Below are positions 37,805-45,073 of a DNA stretch of 64,000 bases, piece by piece. This stretch comes from Nitrosospira sp. Nsp14. GTDB lineage: Bacteria > Pseudomonadota > Gammaproteobacteria > Burkholderiales > Nitrosomonadaceae. Position 1 is the first letter of the stretch, and every line of letters begins with the position of its first letter. Below the pieces are notes generated by a model. The model had not been told where the DNA came from, ran no database searches, and saw only the letters and a list, made by a program, of their open reading frames with translations. The stretch lies in assembly GCF_900113575.1 (NCBI RefSeq), contig NZ_FOPV01000004.1, positions 62,001 through 126,000 of the forward strand. Reading direction: 5' to 3'. A program made the translations under genes and the position numbers.

Positions 37805-38299
37805 ATGTTCAGTTTAGGCGCCAAGGAACCTGTCATAGCGAAGGCGAGCGTTCTGGTCGAATGCTCGCCTTGCGATATATTCAAGTATGTGGGTGATGGT
37901 TTCTTCGAGAATTATCCCAAATGGTCGCCGGAAGTCGTGGAACTTGAATCTCTCAGCGCGGGGCCTGTGAAATTAGGCACCCTTGCGAAGCAGGTCCGTA
38001 TTGATCAGGGGCGCCGCACTGAAAGCAAATTCAAGATCGACGTGTACGAGCCAGGCAAGCGCCTGAGCTTTGCCGGGGTATCCGATCCATTCCGTTGTGT
38101 TTACGAATTACGTAATCTCGATAAAACGACTGAACTGACCTTTACATTTGAGCTGAGCGAAATTCAAATGTTCATGCGCCCTTTCGAGAAACTGATTCGC
38201 GTGGTGATTCAGGAGGGCGCGGAGCGCACGGTGAGAAATCTGAAGCGTTTAATTGAATCGAATAAACAGACGGCGAAATCCTCAACCCCGTCCCGTTAA
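37805..38299 (+). CDS. SRPBCC (START-like) family protein
   Basis: A 164-residue cytosolic protein with the helix-grip pattern of polyketide cyclase/SRPBCC proteins: an N-terminal strand (AKASVLVECSPCDIFKYVGD), the YPKWSPEVVELE turn and a C-terminal long helix (RTVRNLKRLIESNKQ). Such proteins bind a hydrophobic ligand in a deep cavity; the ligand here is unknown. It ends 17 bp before the LOV gene in the same direction, so the two are probably co-transcribed. This makes a ligand-carrier role near a photoreceptor possible, but that is only inference. Confidence 0.75.
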   Translation: MFSLGAKEPVIAKASVLVECSPCDIFKYVGDGFFENYPKWSPEVVELESLSAGPVKLGTLAKQVRIDQGRRTESKFKIDVYEPGKRLSFAGVSDPFRCVYELRNLDKTTELTFTFELSEIQMFMRPFEKLIRVVIQEGAERTVRNLKRLIESNKQTAKSSTPSR

Positions 38300-38316
38300 T
38301 ATCCAGGAGAAAAAGA

Positions 38317-38790
38317 ATGACCTTTGTGGTGGAAAAAGACCCAGGACTGATCCCCCAGATCTTGTCCCAGATCCTGGACAGTTCGGTGAACGGCATCACG
38401 CTCGTGGATCCGGATCAGGAAGACCTGCCCATCGTTTATGCGAATCGACAATTCGAGGCGATGACCGGATATTCTCAGCAAGAGATCCTTGGCCGCAACT
38501 GTCGTTTTCTTCAAGGAAAAGACCGGGAGCAGGAAGCCCGTTTTGCTATGAAGCAAGCCATCGAAAAACAACAACCAATCGAAGTCACGATCCGCAACTA
38601 TCGCAAGGATGGGGAGCTTTTCTTCAACCATTTAAGCCTCACCCCGCTTTTCGACAACGACGGGAGGCTCATTTATTATTTGGGCATTCAGTATGACGTG
38701 AATCGTAACAGGGAGATGCTATCCAAATTCAGCCTGCAGCAGGAAGCCGATACACGGCGCTTGCTGTCTTCGCTCCTTCCGCGGCCATGA
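38317..38790 (+). CDS. Short LOV (blue-light photoreceptor) protein
   Basis: A single PAS/LOV domain with short flanking helices and no output domain, 157 residues. The photoactive motif GRNCRFLQ is intact with Cys62. The FMN-binding polar residues are also present: Asn94 in RNYRKDG, Asn104 in FFNHLSL and Gln125 in GIQYDV. So it should form a flavin-cysteinyl adduct under blue light, like the short LOV proteins of Pseudomonas. The C-terminal helix (EMLSKFSLQQEADTRRLLSS) could be the dimerising Jalpha extension. A weak AGGAGA precedes ATG 38317. It follows the SRPBCC gene by 17 bp. The partner it signals to is not evident. Confidence 0.88.
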   Translation: MTFVVEKDPGLIPQILSQILDSSVNGITLVDPDQEDLPIVYANRQFEAMTGYSQQEILGRNCRFLQGKDREQEARFAMKQAIEKQQPIEVTIRNYRKDGELFFNHLSLTPLFDNDGRLIYYLGIQYDVNRNREMLSKFSLQQEADTRRLLSSLLPRP

Positions 38791-38886
38791 TATTGCGTCC
38801 AGGGAATCACACGTTTCCCACACCAATTGGCCTGAAGCCCGGGAATTCTGTGTAGCCACCGAATCAATCAATAAAAGAGGATTTTT

Positions 38887-39921
38887 ATGGCCCCGCAACC
38901 ACCCGTAAAGATAAACCAACCCCGAGGAGACGACCGGCCTGTATGGGATGTCATATTCGCGGTTTACGGATACCCGGCGCTGCTCATCGCCCACCGACTG
39001 AAAGTGTTCTCGCTGCTCGAACAGCGGTCACGCACGCTGGCCGAGATTTGCGCGTCACTGAACATCAAGAGAAGGCCGGCGGAGGCAATCTTATCGACTG
39101 CCACGGCATTGGGCTTTCTTTCCCTGCACGACGGGCGCTACTCCCTTACGCCGCTTGCGGAAGATTATCTCCTTGAAAAGAGCCCTAGCTACTTTGGTTT
39201 CTTCTGGGACATGATGATCGATAATTCCGAGGCATTTTCCTACGCCGGGCTGGAAAGGGCAGTGCTTACTGATTCGCCCCAGGCCTACGGCGGTGGAGAT
39301 ATTTACAAATCCCATGAAGAACAGGCCGAGTTGGCGCGAAAATTCACGCGCGGCATGCACAGCATCAGCATGACGCTCGCCTCCGCATGGCCAAATGCGA
39401 TAAACCTTGCAGGGCACCGGCGAATGCTCGATATAGGCGGAGGGTCAGGCGCTCATTCGATAGGCGCGACGCTCAAGGTAAAGGATCTGCAAGCAATCGT
39501 TTTGGACCTGGAGCCGATCTGCGAAGTCACCCAGGAGTTCATCGTTCAGTATGGCCTGCAGGATCGCATCCAGACACATGTCGCCGACATGTGGAATGAT
39601 CCATTTCCGGACGCCGACCTGCACTTCTATTCCAACATTTTTCACGATTGGCCTGCCGATAAGTGCAAATTCCTCACCGATAAAAGCTTCGCAAGCCTGG
39701 GATCAGGAGGACGCATTATTATTCACGATGTGCTCTATAACGATGAAAAGACCGGACCTTTCGCACCCGCTGCCTATAGCATGTTAATGATGGGCTGGAC
39801 AGAGGGAGAGTCGTATTCCGGTCTCGAGTTATCAGCGATGTTGAAGGCTGCCGGTTTTCAGGACACGCAGGTGTACCCAGCCTTCGGCTACTATAGCGCG
39901 GTGACCGGCGTCAAACGCTAG
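38887..39921 (+). CDS. SAM-dependent O-methyltransferase (class II plant/fungal-type)
   Basis: A 344-residue methyltransferase with an N-terminal winged-helix dimerisation domain (VYGYPALLIAHRLKVFSLLE; SLHDGRYSLTPLAEDYLL). The Rossmann-type catalytic domain has SAM motif I MLDIGGGSGAHSI near residue 180 and the general-base region SNIFHDWPADKC with His near residue 255. Proteins of this class methylate hydroxyls on small aromatic or polyketide-like molecules; the substrate is unknown. AAAGAGG precedes ATG 38887. It is preceded by the LOV gene (97 bp) in the same direction and may share a transcript with it. Confidence 0.88.
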   Translation: MAPQPPVKINQPRGDDRPVWDVIFAVYGYPALLIAHRLKVFSLLEQRSRTLAEICASLNIKRRPAEAILSTATALGFLSLHDGRYSLTPLAEDYLLEKSPSYFGFFWDMMIDNSEAFSYAGLERAVLTDSPQAYGGGDIYKSHEEQAELARKFTRGMHSISMTLASAWPNAINLAGHRRMLDIGGGSGAHSIGATLKVKDLQAIVLDLEPICEVTQEFIVQYGLQDRIQTHVADMWNDPFPDADLHFYSNIFHDWPADKCKFLTDKSFASLGSGGRIIIHDVLYNDEKTGPFAPAAYSMLMMGWTEGESYSGLELSAMLKAAGFQDTQVYPAFGYYSAVTGVKR

Positions 39922-39973
39922 GCCTTCAGGTCTTCTACTCAAGCGGATATCTGACTTATCTCGGTTAAAGATC

Positions 39974-40372
39974 ATGAGCGATTCAATGAAAACATACCAC
40001 CCGAGCTGCTGGATGATTCTGGTTGCGGTCGCGGCCTGCCCTGCTGTGGTTCAGGCCGAAGAAGATCACGGTGAAAACGCCAAAAAGCATCTGGAACAGG
40101 CGGTTGAGAGCGGCAGGAAGGGCGATGTGAAAGGAGTGGGCAGCCATACCCAGGAAGCAAAAAGGGAACTGATCGAAGAGAATAAGGAACATCCATACAC
40201 GCACCTGCAGAAGCCGATATATGGCGAGCATGAGAAGGCCGAACACGACAGGGAGGTTTTTGAAGAAATGGATCTCGCCATCGAGGAAGCGGAAGAAGGC
40301 GATGTAAAGGATGCTACCGAAGCTGCGGAGAGAGCCTCCTGGCATTTACTGGAAAAGGATAAATCAAAGTAA
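39974..40372 (+). CDS. SmbP-like periplasmic small metal-binding protein
   Basis: Secreted 132-residue protein: signal peptide to about residue 29 (ending VVQAEE), then a highly charged helical body with spaced histidines, ENAKKHLEQAVESGRKGDVKG, SHTQEAKREL, PYTHLQKPIYGEHEKAEHD. The heptad-like H-x6-A pattern with G-x-x-GD turns resembles SmbP of Nitrosomonas europaea, a periplasmic four-helix protein that binds copper and other metals. The histidine count is lower than in SmbP, so metal affinity must be tested. ATG 39974 or the in-frame ATG 39986 could be the start; neither has a strong ribosome binding site. Confidence 0.7.
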   Translation: MSDSMKTYHPSCWMILVAVAACPAVVQAEEDHGENAKKHLEQAVESGRKGDVKGVGSHTQEAKRELIEENKEHPYTHLQKPIYGEHEKAEHDREVFEEMDLAIEEAEEGDVKDATEAAERASWHLLEKDKSK

Positions 40373-40465
40373 GCGCTGCGGATCCTCGCATATTTCCGCC
40401 CTGGCATCTTCACCCATCCGACCCCTCGCGGAGTTCATCGAAATAGCAGCTGCGGGATACACAAA

Positions 40466-43006
40466 TTAATTCTTTGCGGTTTCTTTCGGCGGCTTGAATC
40501 CCAACGTTTTCATCGCCGGCACGATCGATTGCTTTGCCGCCTCGTAGTCGGCCCATGGGAGGTTGCCTTTGTCCAGCCGTTCGTGAATGTTTGAAACAGA
40601 CCAGCGATCGGCGCTTGTTAGCGACTCGAGCTCTTCCCACGCCAGCGGCACGGACACGCCCAATCCCGGCCGGGCGCGCACTGACCAGGCGGCTACAGTG
40701 GTAGCGCCAAAACCGTTGCGCAGATAATCGATGAAAATTTTTCCCACGCGGTTCCGGGCGCCGCTTTTCGCGACGAACCGCCCAGGTATGGTTGACGCGA
40801 GATGCTGAACGACCGCCTGGGAAAAACCCTTTACCGTATCCCAGTCACGTAACCGCTTGATCGGCACAACGACGTGCAAGCCTTTACCACCGCTGGTTTT
40901 CAAAAAGGACTTTAGCCCGAGTTCGTTGAGGAAGATGGAGACAAGTTGCGCGGATTCCTGAATCAGGCCCCATTGCACTCCATCTCCCGGATCTAGATCA
41001 AATGTCATTCTGTCTGGCTTGTCGATAGCGTCTTTTTTTGCGTTCCAAGTGTGAAACTCAATGACATTCATCTGCGCCGCAGCCAGCAAGCCATTCGCAG
41101 TCGCTATTTCAAGCAATGGGGGATGCTCCGGATCCAGGGCGGGATCAAGCTGGTCTACACCTTGCATGTTTTCCTTTTCCCAGTGCTTCTGAAAAAACAG
41201 TTGCCCGGAAATTCCTTCCGGAGCACGCACGAGAGAGACCGGTCGTCCTTTTAGATGCTCCAGCATCAACGGCGCAACCAAAGAGTAGTAGCGTATGAGG
41301 TCGATCTTGGTTAAATGTGTCGAGGGGTCGATTACACGCTCCGGGTTCGTTACCTTCAATGAGGACAGCCTTGAGGTCACTTGCGCCGGTTTTGCGTCGG
41401 AGGCATGCATGGGCTTCTCCTTGATAATGGCTTCCGGTTTCTTGTCTGATCGGAGTCCTCGAAAAACCGAGTGGCGAATGTGGCCATCCCGTGTCCATTC
41501 TCCAAAGGAAACTTCAGCAACCAGTTCCGGCGAAACCCAATGCGCTTTTTTATCAATGCCGGCCGCGTTCACGAAGGGGCAGTGGCTGGTGCCCACGGCG
41601 TCCAGTCTGGTCTTGAGATTATTCAGCGATTTCTCAGTGAAGCCAGTACCCACGTTTCCCGCATACTGAAGGGTTTTGTCTTCGTCATAAAAGCCAAGCA
41701 GCAGCGAGCCGATACCCGTTCGGGAACCCTTGGGGTCAGTGTAACCGCCAATGATAAATTCCTGCCGTTGTGAGCACTTCAGTTTTATCCAATCGGAAGA
41801 GCGGCGCGATACATAAGCCGAAGTTTTGCGCTTGCCAATCACGCCCTCCAGCCCGAGGCGGCAGGCAGAGGCGATTAAGTCGTCGGCCGGCACGTCGAAT
41901 ACTTCGCTGAAGCGTATCTGGCGTGGGGAAGAAGATTTTAGCAGCGAATACAGCAACTTTCTGCGTTCGATCAACGGGACGTGTCGCAAATCGTATCCAT
42001 CGTAGAACGGTGCGTCAAAAAGATAATAGACGATGTTCTGCGTTCTCGCGCTATCAAACGCGTTTTGCAAAGCCTGGAAATCCGGCAAGCCTTTTTCATT
42101 CAATACTACAATTTCGCCATCTAGCCATCCCGGCTTTAAACCCATGTTCTTCATTGCCTTAACAAGATTGGGCAACTTATGCGACCAGTCATTTCCATTG
42201 CGCGTGAAAAGCCGGACCGCGCCGTCCTCTATCCGCGCCAACATTCGATACCCGTCCAGCTTGATTTCGTAAACCCATCCTGATGGATCATTCGGTGGTC
42301 CGTCCACCAGTGTGGCCAGTTGAGGCTGCAGGGTGGCCGGAAGCCTGGCTTTAACCGCGCCTTCAGGTAACCCTGGGGATTTTCCGGGGCCGCGGCCCCG
42401 GCTCCTTATGCCGGGCACGGCAGCTGTCCGCTCCTCCGGCGACGGAAGAGTCGCGACGCTCTCCGGCATTTCATCCACCACGCTGAAGTCGCTGGACGGA
42501 CGCACGTACTCGTCTTTTTCCTTGATAAGCAGCCAGGCTTCCTGCTTCTCTTCCTGTTTTTTGCGCATACGGACCAGTGCCCAGTGGCCTTTCAGCTTGT
42601 GGCCACGCAGCTCGAATTTCAGCTTGCCATCCCGATATCCGCGGCGCGGATCTTCAAGAGGAAGCCATGTACCCTTATCCCAAATAATGACCGTGCCAGC
42701 ACCATACTGACCGGGTGGAATTTCCCCTTCAAAGCTGTTGTAAGATATGGGATGGTCTTCCACATGGACGGCCATGCGTTTGTCCTCGGGATCAAAGCTC
42801 GGACCTTTTGGAACAGCCCAGCTTTTCATCGCGCCGTCGAGCTCCAGCCTAAAGTCGTAATGCAGCCGGGTCGCCCAATGCTTCTGTATGACGAATGACA
42901 AGACGTTCTTGTCCCGGCTGATGATGGGCTCAGCACCAGAGGGCTCGGACGTAATAGAAAAATTACGCTTTGCCCGGTACGTTTTTAATGAATCGGGCTT
43001 TGACAT
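40466..43006 (-). CDS. ligD: Multifunctional DNA ligase D (NHEJ)
   Basis: Non-homologous end-joining enzyme acting with Ku. The domain order is phosphoesterase, ligase, polymerase. The 3'-phosphoesterase comprises about residues 30-190 (HWATRLHYDFRLELDG, AVPKGPS). The ATP-dependent ligase has the catalytic lysine in YEIKLDGYRML near residue 249. The primase-type polymerase spans about 570-830 (RAPEGISGQLFFQKHW; HVVVPIKR). The start is taken as ATG 43006, giving 846 residues; a GTG at 43042 also has in-frame sequence. ku lies 177 bp upstream in the same direction, the standard two-gene NHEJ module. The C-terminus ends in PPKETAKN. Confidence 0.93.
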   Translation of the reverse strand: MSKPDSLKTYRAKRNFSITSEPSGAEPIISRDKNVLSFVIQKHWATRLHYDFRLELDGAMKSWAVPKGPSFDPEDKRMAVHVEDHPISYNSFEGEIPPGQYGAGTVIIWDKGTWLPLEDPRRGYRDGKLKFELRGHKLKGHWALVRMRKKQEEKQEAWLLIKEKDEYVRPSSDFSVVDEMPESVATLPSPEERTAAVPGIRSRGRGPGKSPGLPEGAVKARLPATLQPQLATLVDGPPNDPSGWVYEIKLDGYRMLARIEDGAVRLFTRNGNDWSHKLPNLVKAMKNMGLKPGWLDGEIVVLNEKGLPDFQALQNAFDSARTQNIVYYLFDAPFYDGYDLRHVPLIERRKLLYSLLKSSSPRQIRFSEVFDVPADDLIASACRLGLEGVIGKRKTSAYVSRRSSDWIKLKCSQRQEFIIGGYTDPKGSRTGIGSLLLGFYDEDKTLQYAGNVGTGFTEKSLNNLKTRLDAVGTSHCPFVNAAGIDKKAHWVSPELVAEVSFGEWTRDGHIRHSVFRGLRSDKKPEAIIKEKPMHASDAKPAQVTSRLSSLKVTNPERVIDPSTHLTKIDLIRYYSLVAPLMLEHLKGRPVSLVRAPEGISGQLFFQKHWEKENMQGVDQLDPALDPEHPPLLEIATANGLLAAAQMNVIEFHTWNAKKDAIDKPDRMTFDLDPGDGVQWGLIQESAQLVSIFLNELGLKSFLKTSGGKGLHVVVPIKRLRDWDTVKGFSQAVVQHLASTIPGRFVAKSGARNRVGKIFIDYLRNGFGATTVAAWSVRARPGLGVSVPLAWEELESLTSADRWSVSNIHERLDKGNLPWADYEAAKQSIVPAMKTLGFKPPKETAKN

Positions 43007-43182
43007 GTTTAGCAATCCTCGGACAATTTCCTCCTTGGGCACGCGTTGAAAATGCGGCGCTTACTGCCCGCCCCCGGAAACTGGCGAGGCGCGGAACCGC
43101 GTGTTATGGTAATTGGGAGGTGAGACGCGAATATTGCCCGTTTACCCCAACCGCGGTAAACCCGGGGCTACGAATGCTTTTA

Positions 43183-44100
43183 TTAAGCCCGACGCTTATG
43201 CGCGCCCTTGGCTGCGGCCTCCGCACGATCGGGGCCGGTCTTCGCGGATTTTCGGCCAAGTGGCTTTTCGCGCTCTTCCTTGCCCCCTCCTTTCTTCAGG
43301 CTGCGCTGGAGCAACTCGGTAAGATCGAGAATTTGTGCGCCGCTCCCCCGCCCTTCGGACTCTTCCGGTTGGATCACGGTTTCAATATCGCCGGTCTCGA
43401 CCTTCTCATGCACAAGTTTCATGACTTCAGTCTTGAATGAATCGCGAAAGTCTTCGGGACGCCATTTTCCGCTCATATCCATTACCAGTTGCTCCGCCAT
43501 TTTCAATTCTTTTTCGTTGATGCCGGCCTCCTCCGCTCCCTCGGGTGGAAAGCTCAAATTTTCCCAGCTGCGAATTTCGTCGCCCCATCTCAGCAGGTTA
43601 AGCACCAGCGCCGGCCCGGACGGCACTAGCGCCGCCAGATGCTGTTTGGTTTGGATAACCACTCGCGCTATTCCCACGCGGCGCGTCTTCAAAAGCGCTT
43701 CGCGGAGCAGTGCGTAGACCTTCGCGCCTTTATTGATCGGCACGATGTAGTACGGGCGCTCCAGATAAACGAAAGGGATATCGGTCGCCGGAACAAACAT
43801 TTCGATCTCGATGGTTTGGGTCGTTTTTGGATAGGCAGCAGCGATCTCTTTCTCGCTGAGAATGACGTAATGTCCATCCTCATACTCTATTCCCTTCACA
43901 ATATTTTCCCGTTCGATCTCCTTCCCAGTTTTTTTATTGACTCTCTTGTAGCCAACCGGGTCCATCGTGCGCTTGTCGAGCCAATCGAAATCCAACCCCT
44001 GTTCAGAGGTCGCGGAATGCAGGGCTACGGGGATGTGCACCAATCCAAAACTGATCGCGCCCTTCCATAATGCACGGCTGCTAGCGGTAGAAGTGGCCAT
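43183..44100 (-). CDS. ku: Non-homologous end-joining protein Ku
   Basis: Homodimeric double-strand-break end-binding protein that recruits LigD. The family start RALWKGAISFGLVHIPVAL is present and the core is intact: IERENIVKGIEYEDGHYV, PFVYLERPYYIVP and ARVVIQTKQHLAAL. A Lys/Arg-rich tail of about 45 residues follows, as found in proteobacterial Ku. ATG 44100 is chosen over the preceding GTG; length 305. A repeat-built promoter lies 41-69 bp upstream. ligD follows downstream in the same direction. Confidence 0.94.
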   Translation of the reverse strand: MATSTASSRALWKGAISFGLVHIPVALHSATSEQGLDFDWLDKRTMDPVGYKRVNKKTGKEIERENIVKGIEYEDGHYVILSEKEIAAAYPKTTQTIEIEMFVPATDIPFVYLERPYYIVPINKGAKVYALLREALLKTRRVGIARVVIQTKQHLAALVPSGPALVLNLLRWGDEIRSWENLSFPPEGAEEAGINEKELKMAEQLVMDMSGKWRPEDFRDSFKTEVMKLVHEKVETGDIETVIQPEESEGRGSGAQILDLTELLQRSLKKGGGKEEREKPLGRKSAKTGPDRAEAAAKGAHKRRA

Positions 44101-44140
44101 CACGTTTTACTTCACAAAAATACATTCACGATGGGAAGCG

Positions 44141-44169
44141 TTCATAAGAAATAGAAATAGAAATGACAA
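44141..44169 (-). promoter_or_regulatory. Putative ku promoter with hexamer-repeat spacer
   Basis: On the minus strand, -35 TTGTCA (44164-44169) and -10 TATGAA (44141-44146) are separated by exactly 17 bp. That spacer is built from the triplet repeat of the plus-strand hexamer AGAAAT (44147-44164). Transcription would begin about 35 bp before the ku ATG. Gain or loss of one unit would move the spacer to 23 or 11 bp and silence the promoter. Confidence 0.5.
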
Positions 44170-44402
44170 CAAGGGCGTGAACCATTTTGCACCCTGCCCG
44201 TCCGGTTGTATGTGCGATGACGCACGAATGCCCACGCCGCTTGTGAGTTCCGCTTGTATGTTCGCTTGTGTGTTCTTTCGTACGGAAAGCTCTGCGGATG
44301 AATGAGAGGATGGGGTTTGTTGGCGCGGTAATGGTAGCGTTACCGGTTGTTGAGGCATTGGTGAAATCAATACCGCGCCTATCATCAGGAGAGACCGAGA
44401 AT

Positions 44403-44630
44403 ATGGATTATTTTTCCCTACTGCAGTGGCCGGCAATGATCATCAACGTACTCGCAGTCTGGCTGCTGACTTATCAATCCAAGCGCAAGCGGCATGCTGG
44501 ATTCGTCTGTTCCCTGTTCAGCAATGCCTTATGGGTGGCATGGGGATGGCATGTTCAGGCATTCGCTGTGATTGGTCTCCAGTTCGCCCTGGCCACGCTC
44601 AATATTCACGGTGTTCGAAAAACAGATTAA
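44403..44630 (+). CDS. Small multi-pass membrane protein
   Basis: A 75-residue protein with two to three hydrophobic helices: MDYFSLLQWPAMIINVLAVW, GFVCSLFSNALWVAWGW and AFAVIGLQFALATLNIHG, separated by a basic loop QSKRKRHA. The pattern is reminiscent of small SemiSWEET/YgjV- or PnuC-like membrane units, but I cannot assign a family. ATG 44403 is preceded by AGGAGAG at long spacing; the open frame continues upstream to 44268 without family support. It is divergent from ku. Confidence 0.55.
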   Translation: MDYFSLLQWPAMIINVLAVWLLTYQSKRKRHAGFVCSLFSNALWVAWGWHVQAFAVIGLQFALATLNIHGVRKTD

Positions 44631-44632
44631 AA

Positions 44633-44656
44633 TTAACTGTACGTTTAACTGTACGT
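44633..44656. repeat. 12-bp perfect tandem repeat
   Basis: TTAACTGTACGT occurs twice head to tail directly after the stop codon of the small membrane protein gene. Each unit contains the GTAC palindrome. Confidence 0.7.
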
Positions 44657-44745
44657 TTTCATAACCCTCAACCTCCTTCAGCTATAAGCGCTCGATTTGC
44701 CGCAACACGACGGGTGGTATTGTGGGCAAGGAGTGCCAATTTAAA

Positions 44746-44766
44746 ACCACTTTAAAGTGGTATAAT
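44746..44766 (+). promoter_or_regulatory. 16-bp palindrome overlapping a TATAAT box
   Basis: ACCACTTTAAAGTGGT (44746-44761) is a perfect 16-bp palindrome whose last base starts TATAAT (44761-44766). It is well placed as a repressor operator on a promoter reading right. The nearest plus-strand gene is the ABC transporter at 45074, about 300 bp on. No -35 consensus is seen. The stretch 44767-45073 shows no gene, only a hairpin. Confidence 0.5.
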
Positions 44767-44977
44767 GTCTTGAATCGACCGCATTCCGATAAACAGTCCT
44801 CATTGCGTGATAGCGCCAGCCTCAGCCATAAACGCCTGCCACTTCTGGCTGGGTGGAGCATCTGTCCACTTCAATTCAACCGCCCCAGCTAGAGAATTGC
44901 GTCGCGGCGCACACTAACGCGCATCATTAATTTTTAACCAAAACCAAAATGGGGCGGGCGAAGTTAAAGCTTGCGGT

Positions 44978-44996
44978 AACCCGTGTTATTCGGGTT
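44978..44996 (+). terminator. Terminator-like hairpin in the ABC gene leader
   Basis: Stem AACCCG / CGGGTT (44978-44983, 44991-44996) with a 7-base loop and TT after it, 78 bp before the ABC transporter start. Together with the palindromic promoter upstream it could be an attenuator. Confidence 0.4.
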
Positions 44997-45073
44997 TTGA
45001 GCCGACCTGATCCGCGACTCGGCCTCACCAGCAATTTTAGGATATGATTATCGATTCTGTGCTGACCTAGGCC

